Below, in pieces: positions 31,478 to 48,743 of a stretch of DNA of 64,000 nucleotides. Position numbers and translations under genes: made by a program. Location of the stretch: positions 2,495,173-2,559,172 of the forward strand of contig NC_135222.1 in assembly GCF_052324685.1 (NCBI RefSeq), written 5' to 3'. Source of the DNA: Brachyhypopomus gauderio. Taxonomy: Eukaryota > Chordata > Actinopteri > Gymnotiformes > Hypopomidae. Position 1 is the first letter of the stretch. Every line of letters begins with the position of its first letter. The notes beneath the pieces are model-generated. The model made no database searches and had not been told where the DNA came from. It saw only the letters and a list, made by a program, of their open reading frames with translations.

Positions 31478-34400
31478 ATGGCCATGACAACAGCATCGGT
31501 AACAACACCGCAGCAAATGAGAGACCGATTGCTTCAAGCCATTGATTGTCAAAGTAATGTAAGTAAAACGTGCATCTTTTTCTGGGGCAAAATACGTTTA
31601 TCCAACGTTCCATACGATTTTATTAACTGAGAAGTCAACGTTTGCTAGCTTGGGGTTTTGAACGTTACTGTCTCAACAATCCAGCTAGCTAGCACTTCCG
31701 TGTTAGCTGGCTACCTATATATTACGTAGGGCGTGATGAGTACAACTGTTCCCAGAGCTCGCGCTAGCTGTGTGTTCGACTACCTGTAACAGATGGAATA
31801 ATCACGTTACTTTGTGTAACATGCTCCGACGTCATAATGGATATTCTTCATCCTGAATTACCTGTGTCTGTGCACGCGCTTTAAATTGATGTTGGAAGTT
31901 TAGCCGGATTTGTCAGTTAATAGCTGTGTGCTACAAATATAATTAATTAGATTTTATGGTGACATTATTATGGTGGGTAAAGTGTAGTACTTGGTTATCC
32001 TCCTCCCAGACAGTTGAGTTTGTTACATCACTGCAAAATTGTAATTTTAGGTGTTTGGGGGACATTGTCGATATGAGCTCTAATTTATATCAAGGTATTT
32101 AGCTAGTGACAGAACGATTGCACTATCCATGCAATAATGATATAAACATAAGAAGTTCCTCAAATCTAGCAAATGAAGGACCTTTCCAAATTGAACCGTT
32201 TTCAGCTACAAATTGAAAAAGAAGCCCATTGAAACTTATTTTAGTTGACATATACTGTAGCTTAGGCTTGGCTAATAATATCTAGCTAAGTATTTTTATT
32301 TTCATATGGTAAAATTCACATCGGAACGTCACACTGCTAATCGGTTTCTTCTTGCAAACTCTCGTCACCCGCCTAACTGAAGTCACTGGCCAATAAGGAA
32401 GGCATGACCACCAGTGTTGGGAACGTTACTTTTAAAAAGTAATTAGTTATAGTTACTCACTACTTGTTCAAAAAAAGTAACTGACTTAGTAACTGAATTA
32501 CTCTATAATAAAAGTAACTTGTTACCAGGGAAAGTAACTATTTGCATTACAGTTAAAAAAGTTATATGCCAATGAATAAGGATTTTTTGAAAAAGCAGTT
32601 TTCACAGTCAGTTGAAATGAGTAGATCAGAAAGGTGTTTAACTTTTGATATTTATTGCACATCAACAGACCAGTGCAGGATAAAATCCTTTAAAATCCCA
32701 AATCTTTGTAAAAAAAAAAAAAAAAAGCAAAAGTAAACAGTTACACTATATAAAGTGCATTTAAATCTATCAAATTAAATTAAATTCTCTCAACCTGAGA
32801 CAACTGGTTTGTTCAGAACAGAAGTAAACTTAACAATAAAACCTCTTCTTAAATAAATCAAATACCCAGTCTGGTAGACATTCAGGAACTTCAAGTATTT
32901 TCTTAAATATTGTTTATATTGCCACCTTGAAAATGATCATTTTTCTTCGGCTTGCTCCTGACTCGCCATTTCTGCCTCTTCTCCATTTGTGTCGTGTCAC
33001 TGGTGTGCTTCGGCACGCGTGTAAAAACACTGGCTCTGATTGGCTACCATAACGCTGCCTCAGCCAATCGCTTACTGACTTGTTAAGTTAAACAAGTGTT
33101 ACACCGAGAACTGTGACCTATCGAGATCTGTTACTCCTCACTAGCCTGGGCAGCGGTCCGCTCAGATTACTGTTAGTATATCAATATATAGTAACGCACC
33201 GCTTTTAATGACCAGTAACGTCAACGGCGTTGTAACGACAGGAAAAGTAATTAATTATATTATCCCGTTACTGACAAAATGACGCCGTTACCTAACGCCG
33301 TTATTTTTAACTAATAAAAATCTCAGTGTATTATGTGGTATTCAGCATCAGGTTTACATCATGAACATTTGTATGAAGAGTCCCAAAAATGTAAACAGTG
33401 CATTAATACAAAGGACAAGTAAACTGTTTTTTTTTATGCACTGCAACGTTTTTGTAGTATCTTACAAGTCTGGGGTTGTCTTTTGCATAGTTCTCTCATA
33501 AATAGCCTACTTACTGGAATATGACTCAAATGTGCATTTTTGAGCAGAATGGTGAACAGAAAACTGAAACATTTTAAAGAAAAAAGTTTCAAATGCACAT
33601 TTGGGTGTTAATTCAAGTGTGTAAAGGTCCTTTCAGATTTCACATCTGGCACCATTTTTTCCTCAGGCTCAGTAAGCATACAATGACTAAGCAAATATCT
33701 GTCACAGTCATTAGACTGTTACCTTTATATGTTGAGTAAAAAATGTGTCTTTTTGTTCTGAGACAGAACAAAGTGTGCTAGTTTGCAGCAAATAAAAACA
33801 CCATTTGGGACTCGCCAGTTATTTGTTAACTGCAAATTTATCAGCCTATTAATGTATATTTGAGGTTACATTAGATCTAGAATAGGCAGGAAATGAAGAC
33901 AGCTGCAGAGAAGATGGGCTGGTAGAATATTACCAAGAAAGCAGCACAGCAACTGATGATGATTGTGGGTTACAGACTTTAGGTAGTTGTTTATTGCAAA
34001 GAATTTAAAACAAAGTATTAAAATTGCAACTTTATATTAGATGTTATTTAGCTTAATAACTTGTCAGTATTAAGCTGAAAGTATACACTTTGAGCTCACA
34101 ATTCTTAATTTCAACAGCAACATTGACACCAATCAAATCTTTTTTTACCTGACTATATAATTCATATTTCATATTCAGATTTTGAATAGAACTGTATTAG
34201 TACCAAGTGCAGCGTGCTACTATAATAAATGGTCATCTATGAAATTAAGTGTCCTCAGTATAACTTTGTGTTAGCAGATCCATAATATGGTAGCAGTGCT
34301 GGATGTAATTTCCAGTTTAGAGAAGTACCCGATCACCAAGGAGGCACTTGAGGTAAGATGTCTTTACTGTCCTGCTAAAATCAAATTTGTTTGGATCCTA

Positions 34401-36402
34401 CTTCACATTAGGTATGCAAAGTACATGGGTGCAGTATAACATGTAATTATCATGAAAGCAAAATGATAAGTACTGTATTACCATGTTGTAATCCAAGTAT
34501 AATTATAAGTATAATAAGCTTTTCTGTATCTTGAATGTATTTCAGTTTTGGTTGATGTCCATAGATTGTGCATGAAAAAAAGAAACCATATTATCGGTGT
34601 AAGTTATTCAGATATGTAGTGAAATCAATTATACTGATGTTTAATCAGTTGAAGTTAACTGATTACATTTTACATGAATGTACACAGCTACATTTTATTT
34701 ACATTTTATTTTACATTTTTTTACATTTTACACAGCTTGATGTTCAAAAACATTCTGTGGAAGTTATATTTACATCAGAATACTAGACCTGAATGTATGG
34801 AGCAGACCTCAAATCTCAATGAATCATGTGAATGAATTATGTATCTATTAAATACAATACCAGTACAGTAGATGAGGTGTACTGAAACTGACAATGTCTG
34901 CTTTGTTGTTTAAGGAAACCCGGCTTGGCAAGTTGATCAATGACTTGAGGAAGAGGACCAGGAATGAGGATCTTGCCAAGCGTGCGAAGAAGCTTCTACG
35001 TAACTGGCAGAAGCTGATAGAGCCACAAGAAAATGAAGTATTGCCAAAAGAACTTTCTAGCACTGCAAACACTGCTGTCAGACGCAGTCAGACTCCGTCT
35101 CAGCCCGTTTCAAGAAACATTCAGACTGTAACTGATATTGATGAGAAGTTGACCATATCCAGCAGTTTCTCACAAGCAGAAAGATTGTGCCCTGTCAATC
35201 ACAAAAGTGGGCAGAAAGCAGATGAGAACCTATCAAAATTAAAGGTCTCAAGAACATTGGTCTGTGGACAGATATCAGCAGTGTCCTCAACCAGTCAACA
35301 TGTTGTGGGTCCAGAGGTTTTTTCTGGTGTAGCTCTTGCCACTGCCAAACCTCACCTCAGTTATTCAGAGCTCAACAAACAATCCACTACTTCCACAGTG
35401 CTCAAGACCTCAGTACTGCAACAATATGGACAGAGGGACAGAGCTGCTTCTGAGAGAGGACAGCACAAATGCCAGAGCCACTACACACCTGCGGGTCTTA
35501 GAACAGTCAAGCAGTTGGTAGCAACTAAGTGGCCAAAATCTCTTGCTGTCTCGGAGTCTGAAACTTTTTCTGCGCTGTTGTTAAACTCTTCCATCCAGAC
35601 AAGTCACACTGAGAGTCTACAACCAACGGAGACCTTGCCACAATGGGAAAATGAAACCCTCCAAAACAGTGAAAAGACACGCGAGCAAATAAATAGCTTG
35701 CAAAATAAGTCCAAATGTTTAGCACGGCTCCAGTCAGGCTTGCTCAGTGAGGTTACCAATGTGGAAACTGAAAAAGATGGAACTTCTTCTGAAGGAAGGA
35801 GGAGAAAGCATCAGCTAAGAGACTATTCTGCCAATCTGGAGGAGAGCTGTAAATCCGCTCGAGTGAAAAATCGTAAACTAACTTTTGATCCCTTCACACA
35901 ACAAATCAGACCCACAGTGGTGGGTCAGAGCGAGGAGCAATACACTTCAGTGGTTGATGTTAACGAGGCAGACAGCCTTAAACAGAGCTCTTCTGTTTCT
36001 TCGCCCAGTTCTTTGCACAAGACAAGCTGGAAAGAGTTGTCTCAAAATGAAATTGTCAAGTATTATTTAAACCTTCAAAATAATTTGTTAAAAACATCTG
36101 GAAATCAATCCCCAGGTTCACATTTTTTTGTGAATGAAAATGTAAAACATGAAGATGATCATGTGAGAGACTCCAACGAAACCTGTGTCCTGGTGCCAAG
36201 CATCACTGAGACAGTCCTGCCAGGGATAGATCGGGACATTACAGTAGAAGACCTTGATAGAATACACAGTAAGCACTGGCCAGGGGTTAATGGCTGTTAC
36301 GACAGCAAAGGTCATTGGTATGGCTGGACTCGATGCATATCCTTAGAGCCATATGTGGATGGAAGTAAACTAAATATTTTGCCATATGTTTGTATAGACT
36401 AA
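31478..36402 (+). CDS. med26: Mediator complex subunit 26
   Basis: Metazoan Mediator subunit that docks TFIID and the super elongation complex to promote Pol II release. Three exons: 31478-31558, 34278-34352, 34915-36402; 547 aa (human 600). Residues about 10-90 form the TFIIS N-terminal (LW) domain: TPQQMRDRLLQAIDCQSN, then SSLEKYPITKEALEETRLGK and LAKRAKKLLRNWQKLIEP. The middle is low-complexity and Ser-rich, followed by RKLTFDPFTQQIRP and WKELSQNEIVKYYL, the conserved short motifs. The C-terminal Mediator-binding domain has HWPGVNGCYDSKGHWYGWTR and ends NILPYVCID. Nearly all the protein is in the last exon, as in mammals. The two ATG codons at the start (MAM) leave a two-residue uncertainty. 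Intron 1 (2.7 kb) carries a hAT-type repeat. Confidence 0.96.
32412..33310. mobile_element. hAT-type non-autonomous element, old copy
   Basis: The left end CAGTGTTGGGAACGTTACTT and the following AGTAATTAGTTATAGTTACT belong to a widespread fish hAT family. The right side repeats the characteristic TAACGCCGTTA sequence, but a clean terminal inverted repeat and target duplication are not visible there, so the right boundary is approximate. No transposase frame is present. It lies in med26 intron 1. Confidence 0.7.
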
Positions 36403-37061
36403 AAGTATTTACGTAATTGAAAGTCTCAGCATCAAACATGATGTTTTGGTCCGTATTTATGGTTGTGTTAATAATTTTGTAGCTATTTATTTTAACTTTA
36501 ACCATGTTGGGTGGGGATCAAATAATTTAAAATAATGATTGTAAGCCATTTTATACACTCAGTTTACCCATTGCATGTTGACATTGTTCACTTTCATGCT
36601 TCAAACATTAATGACTTGTGTATGTGGCCAAAACTGGACGTCTATTTAAGTTAGTGCGCGTTTACTAGCCCATGCTGTCTGAGACGATACGTTTTCTATG
36701 TACGTATTAAAGACGTTTTTGTGATACCTAATGGGTTGTAATACAAGTTCTCTTGTGCTTCTATATCCTGGTGCGAATGAGTTTTTCAGGAATCGCATTC
36801 TTGATTATCTTATCAGGGTATTGTTTTGTATTACTATAATCTGCTTTTCCACAATAAACGGCCAGCAATGTTCCTACAAATTCAATTCGATCGCGGTTTT
36901 CTTTTCATTAAATCTACAATTTACGACGCATGAAAGGAGTTCAGACAACCTTTTGCAACAGATGAAGGTCTTGAATGTGGCCTGCTCTCTCCCCCCACCC
37001 ACTGTGACCAGGTTGTAGCTCCACGTATGAAGCTGCAGTCGCCGGTGAGTCAGGCTGGAAG
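36403..37061. other. med26 3' UTR and slc35e1 promoter
   Basis: Only 659 bases separate the med26 stop from the slc35e1 start. AATAAA at 36853-36858 is a likely med26 poly(A) signal. The last 80 bases turn GC-rich and are the probable slc35e1 promoter and 5' UTR. Confidence 0.55.
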
Positions 37062-41528
<4,467 letters not shown>

Positions 41529-43130
41529 GCCGGGACACGTTTAGACAAACCTGTTTAACTGTAAGAGGACACTGTCTCTTGTGTGGGACTGAAGCTCTGA
41601 GTCCACGGAGGAAAGTTTCCTTTCACATGTTTGTGTAACAGCTTTTCTGTGCCACGTCCTCATATTTATTTAGCCTTTTTATGCAGATGATTTTTTTTAA
41701 ACCATGGTGGAATGTCTTTACGTAGTAGCTTAGTTCAAATCAAGATTTTGTTTTGCACAAGAACTCAACCTTACAATAATAATGTATTCTGTCATAAAAC
41801 TATATATAAATTGAAGATGTGATTGTTGCTTTCAGCATCTTTTGGCGGGGGGGAAATGGGGAGGACCTCAGAAGTTGAAATGCTTCACTAACTACCACAC
41901 ACTGGGACTACATACATGATCATTTAACGTTCATAAAAGGTTTCCTAAACTTGGAGTATTCTAGTTTGTAACTGTTATCTTGTATTTATTTTTGTAGAAA
42001 TTCTGAGCAAGGCATGTCTTGTGTCATGGGAGAATACATTTTGATTGTGTAATGTCTCCTAAAGGATTACCATGCTCTCTTCTTGATGGTTAGTTGGTAC
42101 TTTCTGGTAATTGATGTTTGAGAGTTAGTACTGTCCTCATACAGACCCACCTGAATCATGTAGCAGTTCTGATATTTGCTCGTCATTAACTGTCTGGGCT
42201 TTATTTATTTTATTTTTGGGGGGACTGTATAAAAAGCTTTAATTGTTTTTGTTTATTTTTGTGTTTTTGAGTGGGAGGAGACTTGTGTGTCTAGGCCTAC
42301 AATTGTGATGTGGAGAACCAAATCTTTGAAAAATATAATTTTTCAAAGTGATGGTGGATTCTGGCTCAGCCTTATAGCCTCAATGTTTGATAGGAGGTCC
42401 AGCCTTACAAAGTTCTTACAGCTACTGTATTTTTGGGGACCTTGGTCTGTCCAGATTATTGATTGGTGGGTCATGAGTATTAAACTAATTCTCGGCATTA
42501 AGCTTGTTTTTTCCTCTTCCATGTCAACAACAAAGTTTCTTTGATGCTGGTATTAATTTACCTGTGTAGGAAACATGAAACATGTGGATTAGAGGTGTCT
42601 TCACATCTTCTGAGGAACAAAATTGTTAAAAGCTTCCAACTATGACTCAATGAAAACGTTTGAGGCAGTGAACATGCAGTGTTGCCTGCAGTACAGATGA
42701 GTAGAACAAATGGCTTGATTTCCCGTCTAAGAATCAATTATGGATATCTTATATCTTTATATGTTGCACCTACCTTAACAAAATGAACCTGCTGGCATTA
42801 TGTACTGTTCAAATAGCTTGGCTCAGAAAGTTGCCTGTCTTATCATGGCCTTGTGATGAAGGGTGCGATCCAGGAACTAGCATAACTAGCATTTGTATTT
42901 GTTTTTTTGTTAGTTTGTTTTTTGACATAATACAAATATGTAATTTAGCTCCCCAACTCCTACAGTGACCCGGTTTTGGCTCATACTGTCTGCATTCTGT
43001 TCCATGTTTTGGAAGTGTTTGTTTTTGTATTCATTTAGGTTTTTGTTTTTTCTTGGGGCAGTGTTCCCTTGTTAAATAGTCTGACTGCAGGGAAGTTGGA
43101 CTGAATTTTAATAAAGAGTATGGACATTTT
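41529..43130 (+). other. slc35e1: slc35e1 3' UTR
   Basis: About 1.6 kb of T-rich sequence from the stop codon to an AATAAA at 43110-43115. No repeats or competing coding frames are evident. Confidence 0.6.
43110..43115 (+). terminator. slc35e1: Candidate slc35e1 polyadenylation signal
   Basis: AATAAA about 1.58 kb after the stop codon, just before a TA microsatellite. Confidence 0.5.
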
Positions 43131-43166
43131 ATCTCTGCAGTGTGAAGGGAGACTGGTCAGGGTAAT

Positions 43167-43169
<3 letters not shown>

Positions 43170-43232
<63 letters not shown>
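43170..43232. repeat. (TA)n microsatellite
   Basis: About 62 bases of alternating AT downstream of slc35e1. Confidence 0.95.
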
Positions 43233-43236
<4 letters not shown>

Positions 43237-45545
43237 CATTCATTTTAAAAAAAATATTTTTTTTTGCCAGTGTAAACAATTGGAGAAACTGTGAGATTTT
43301 AGACTTTCCAACTAATTTAATTTTAGGAGGTTTTTTCAACAAATTTAATCTTCAAAGAGAATATTGTTGGATGTGGGAGCTCTTTCAAAATTGTATATGT
43401 GAATGTATGAATTAAAGGCACACTCATTAGGCCCACTTACAGTATTACAGAAGTGTAATACTGTACTGTGCTTCATAAAATAGGGATGAGGTGTTCAAAG
43501 AAAAGACATCCTGTTGAAATGTTTCTAGTAAAGGAAAGGGAGCTGGTTCACATAACTTGAAAATCATGTTACCTAAAGCTCTCTGCAAAATACAAGTTAA
43601 AATATCTCCTGTTCTTGATCATTTATGGACTGTAGGGTTGACAAACTTTGTTTTGAACACAAATTGGAGAAATGAAATAATCCTGTGCTTTCTCTTTATT
43701 TGTAATGATTTATTTTTTGGCATTCTAGCTCTTCCTTGTGCTGGTTTTCCCACCCACTTTTGAATATGTGCTTTGCAATGTACTCTGTAGTCAACCACAT
43801 GGTTCATCTGTATTATTTTTTAACTGTGTAAACATTTTTGTTGATTACTGTGAAGTAGGCTTGGTATTTATTTTTACACAGAGATTACAAGGAAGTACGT
43901 GCAATATTTATTAGATCCCACATACATAAATTCTACATTTTCACTGAATCTCTAATGCTAAAAACATGAACCTTCTGTTTTTTGTAAGTTGCTTCATCTC
44001 ACTATTGGTGTCATGGCAGAACACGTAGCCTGTTCACTGGAACTTAAAGATATGTGCAAAACCACACTGACCCCTGTAGAAATGGCCAACAATAGCCCGA
44101 TCCTTCCTGCCAACGTGTGCTGCTGTACGGCCTTGTTTGATGATGTCCAGACTTACATGTCCAAGCCGAGGAGGATCCACCACACCAACACCATCAGCTC
44201 CGCCTCCTGAGCATATTTGGTGCGGTTGATTGGCTCTGAGTGCTACCAATCTCAAACGCTGAAGTCAGAGGAGCAGTTTAAATCATGTCTATGGTTTAAA
44301 CCTCCACCAGAGAAACCTTCCTGTTGTGATGGTTATGCATGCTTTTCCTCCAACACCGCCAGGAAGATCACATTAATATTCTACTTTATGGTCGCACCTG
44401 TGCCGAGCACTACTACATCTGGGAGCCTACATTTAGTACATTTCCCTTTTTCATTTATATTTCTGAACCTTCAATGCTGAAGTAAACATTTTCAGGTCTC
44501 GGCACCAAAAAAATGTAATCAATTTTTACTCATGTTTTTTAAACTAGAAGATTTTTTTCAAAAGCGTAGGCTTCTATGTGCATGTGTTTAAAATTAAAAT
44601 AATGTGGTTAATTTAATTATGTTAGTAATATTTTGAAAAAGATTCTTAAAGAGTATATCCTAATAATACTCAAGATTTTCCGTTCTGCGAAAAAAAGCCA
44701 TGCAATACACTATGTGAACGACAGAGAGAGCCAAAAACCCGTACAATGCAAACAGAACGCAAACTGCCCTTCATATTAGACAACGTAGATTTCACTAGCC
44801 CTTCTTTTACAAAGGCTGTTTCCGTGGAAAAATGACATGACTTTTTAACAACCTAAAGAATCTGTCGTCATTACATATAGGTAAGGCTGAGTAATGGAGA
44901 CGGACTGACATCGTTTGTATGGCTGCAAAGTTGCAGAAAATAACCACTTTTCCATTAAAGTAACTGGAGCAAAATAAGAGGTATACTTTAAAAAGATGCG
45001 CATGTTTGTAAATGTATTTATATATTTTGTTGGTTTGTTTTATTTTCGCCTGGGAGCCTAGAAAAGCTCGTTTCACCGCACGTCTTTGTGCACTTGCACC
45101 CTGCGCGCTGCTCAGGATGACCAATGATTTCTTCCCTCGGTAATTTCTAGTCTGTTACTTCCTGCTGTGCACAACAGTTAGATGAAGTGACCTAACTCAT
45201 TCTTCTGGAAACAGTGCTGCATTTTGAACCCCCACGTTGACTTCATGACCATTCAGGAGATGTTATGGAACTTTAATGAGAATACAACTCTACAGTGATA
45301 TCAATGGTACGTTTAATCATTTATGTTGCAAAATGTTTCTGGAAATTGTGGCTGTCGTTTTGTATTATTTGTAGTATTTTGATAATGTGTGCTGTCGACA
45401 CAACAAAATAGAGGTGAGCTACAGTTAGGTTACTCAAAATGATGAAGTACTGATTTTCGTCCAGAATGTAAGGTGTTTGTTTTCGCATAGGCAGGTTTTC
45501 AGATCACGTTTTGTTTTAGTAAGGAGAAAACAATGCTTTTCATTG

Positions 45546-45606
<61 letters not shown>

Positions 45607-46780
45607 CGTGTGTGCGTACGTGTGCGTGTGTATGCATACATGCATATATTTATAGTTGTAATAAACTTGGTAGTTAATTTCTGCTTTGTTCATAATAAGC
45701 TACCTGAGTGTCCTCCTAACAAAATAAACATTTGTATTGTGTGATGTAACTTTCAGGCATTGTCGGGCATATAAAGAATCTGCCATTTCCTTTCTGTCTC
45801 TTTCTCTTTCTCCTCTTTTTTCAAAGAAAAGCGTGTGTAGCAAAGCATGCTTCTGATTGGGTTATCTGTGAATCCGACTTCTATAGCAACCCTGGCTGAC
45901 TGATGTGTGCCTTACTGTAGACGTAAAGGTGTGTGGTTGGGGTTATTTCCTGTGCCTCGCTATTGTTCTGAACTTGCCTTTAACCTCTTTTACAACAAAA
46001 GAAGATGCAAACCATGTAAACACCATTGATATTTGTGCAAAAATCACCTACTTTAATGTTTGATAGAGCTGTCAAAAGATGATTGAGAACAGATTCAGTA
46101 TCGCGTCTTGAAGTCACTGCAGTTCACAACACCTTTTGGCATCACTTCCCTTAAGACAAGAGAAAATACTGGGAAACAGTTTTAGAGGTCCGGATACTCA
46201 TTTTCACACCTACAGTATACATTCTGTTTGTTCCTTCTTGGCTGGTATAAAGAGGTCTTAGTTAAGAAACTAGCAAGAATAAATAAAACTTGCTTACAAT
46301 AGTCTCCACACCCTATTCAGTCTCCAATATTCAGAACTAAGCATCCCTATGATTCAGAACTATCATACCTATGGCTAATAGCTTTCAACCACTATGTGTC
46401 ACACAAATATATACAATTTATATACAAAATAGTCCATTATAAAATGTCTTGTAGAGCACAGGAATTTTGCCCCACCACTTACAATATAACACACTACAGT
46501 TTGTTACACCAGACGAGGTATTGGCATCTTTAGGTAAGAAAAACTACAGCAAACTAAATGTTCAGCTGGGGGAAGGAACACTTCTTCAAAAGGTCTGTGT
46601 CTCCTTTAAACAATTAACTATGCCTCTATTATGTGCCAGTGCAGGTCACTCGGTACTGAAATTACAATGATACAATGAAAAAGTGGAGGACAGAATTATA
46701 TCATTCAATAATGAACTTGTGATTGTTCAGTTTAGAAAATAAAAACAAGTATCACATCGACCACAGCAGACTGTTTTTCC
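43233..46780. other. Intergenic region, slc35e1 to FYB/PRAM1-like gene
   Basis: Mostly AT-rich single-copy DNA. A GC-richer block at about 43.99-44.40 kb has a 73-codon open frame on each strand and no family I can name. At about 45.15-45.31 kb there is a candidate first exon and promoter for the downstream adaptor gene. A GT microsatellite occupies 45549-45630. Confidence 0.5.
45549..45630. repeat. (GT)n microsatellite
   Basis: About 52 bases of pure GT followed by an imperfect GTGC/GTAC tail. Confidence 0.95.
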
Positions 46781-46782
46781 TT

Positions 46783-47000
46783 GCCAAAGTCAAAGTCAAT
46801 TTTATTTATATAGCGCTTTTTACAACACGTTGTTACAAAGCAGCTTTACAGTCGTATGGGTCCAGATCCCTAATGAGCAAGCCAGAAGCGACGGTGGCAA
46901 GGAAAAACTCCCTATGATGGTGGGGAATAGGAAGAAACCTCGGGAGGACCAAGATTCAAAAGGGAACCCATCCTCCATTGGGCGACCCGTTAGCAGTATT
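46783..47000. repeat. Dispersed fish repeat (TTTATTTATATAGCGCTTTTT)-type
   Basis: The segment runs from CAAAGTCAATTTTATTTATA through AAAGCAGCTTTACAG and GGCAAGGAAAAACTCCCTA to GGGAACCCATCC. I recognise this word order from a dispersed repeat frequent in fish, especially otophysan, genomes. It has no coding capacity. Its class is not clear to me. Confidence 0.6.
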
Positions 47001-47040
47001 CCTACACTACAGCTCCACATATAAAGATTAGTAACTGGGT

Positions 47041-47331
47041 TGTATCACCAACACTCCATATATATAGATCAGTAACTGGGCTGTATCATCACAGCTCCAC
47101 ATATATAGATCAGTAACTGGACTGTATCACCACTCTACACATATATAGATCAGTAACTGGGCTGTATCACCACTCTACACATATATAGATCAGTAACTGG
47201 ACTGTATCACCACTCTACACATATATAGATCAGTAACTGGGCTGTATCACCACTCTACACATATATAGATCAGTAACTGGACTGTATCACCACTCTACAC
47301 ATATATAGATCAGTAACTGGGCTGTATCATC
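47041..47331. repeat. About 40-bp minisatellite, about 7 copies
   Basis: Units carry ATATATAGATCAGTAACTGG followed by (A/G)CTGTATCACCACTCTACAC. The alternation of ACTGG-A and ACTGG-G units suggests an 80-base higher-order period. It directly follows the dispersed repeat and probably grew from its end. Confidence 0.85.
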
Positions 47332-48743
47332 ACAGCTCTCATCCAGACAAAAAAAGTAAATATCTGCTTTGTTTTGCAGCTGAATGTCCCCTCCATCCGT
47401 TTAGTTGCGGTTCACCTAGAGAGGGACACGTTTGCAAACGTTTCCTTTTTCTCAGGACAAATTAGCACTGCAAAGACCACCAAACATCCCATCAGAGCAT
47501 GTGTGACACAGCTGCTCCCGACTGCTACGTCCCTGGACGAGTGCAGTTCTGTACAAACTCCTTGCTGCCTTTGCAGTTTTGCCAGCACATTTTCAGATGT
47601 GTCAGCTGGTCACGTATCAGTACAAGTTCTTGTATTTGTCTGTGTGTTTACTCTCGAAATGGCTATTCAAATAGTAATCCTTAAACACAGCTAACTGCTC
47701 CACAGATTTTTAACTAAGCACACAGATTTTACTTCAGTAAATGAATATTGAGAAGTCAATTCCTTGTTAAAAACTGCATTCTGTCAATCTCTCTTTCTTC
47801 TGTCAATCTCTCTTTTTTACTGTTCACTGACATATAGAGCTAAGAGCTCATTTCTTGAAAGCTGCCCAACACATTTACATATATTCATCTGTTGGGACTT
47901 GCATCGTTGCCTCTCGAAGGTTAAAAACTCTTCAGAGTAAAATAAATAAATATATTTAAATTTCATTCACCATTGCTTTTGAACTACAGCCTGTCTGCTG
48001 TATTCGTTTTCCACACCTGCAGTAGTACATGTAGTACATATTGAATATAATTCACTTCAGAATTTGGCTTACGGCAGCTAAATTAAACTTAATTGATGAT
48101 TACATACGAATGCTCTGTGGGGATGGTGTACAGGTAACCCCTTTCTTCATGATTTTATGTCTGCTCCACCCAATACACCCCTCCCCCGTGCACCTGGTAT
48201 GATTCTGTGGTCTCCAGTAAGGTCACATGTTTTAGTACTCAAAAAATGAGTAAATGACCCAGTTGCCTAACTGACGGGTTACAATCCTGTTTCAGATGTC
48301 ACCCATAAAGAAGGAAATGGGGCCCCACGGAATATATTTGCTAGTCAGATGAAATATAATGAATTAAATATAATGCAAAATGATGTAAAATGTCAGAGCC
48401 AATCACAAGTCCTTTATTTCTCTTTCTGGAATTGCAGTATGTTGCTTACTGTAGATCTTAAAGGATCTCGGCTTGCAGCGGAGATATTCCAGTCTGCAGC
48501 TGGTTTGGTTTTGTTTTATATCTGACCACAAAGGCTCAGACACCATCAAGCACATATTTATTAATAGAGAATGAGACCAGAGTTGTGCTGGATTGTGATG
48601 TAACACCTTCACACCAATTCATAGGAGGATTGCAAAACGGTTACATGTGTTTTCACAGAGGTAGTGTAGTGTAATTGTAGTGTAATTGTAGTGTAATTCC
48701 TGTCTTATTTTAATAGGGGGAGAATGTGGACGTTAAGGCCCTC
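47332..48743. other. 5' flank of the FYB/PRAM1-like coding exon
   Basis: No coding exon was recognised up to the acceptor TTTTAATAG at 48716. A short TGTAATTGTAG triplication lies at about 48.66 kb. If the real first exon is near 45.3 kb, this stretch is intronic. Bases 48717-48743 are open in the frame of the gene and encode GENVDVKAL, which resembles the alternative human FYB1 start DVKSLMAKY. Confidence 0.45.

Noticed and set aside
46800-47331. CRISPR-like array with regular spacing
   Set aside because: Repeat units are contiguous with no unique spacers, and the genome is clearly eukaryotic; it is a minisatellite.
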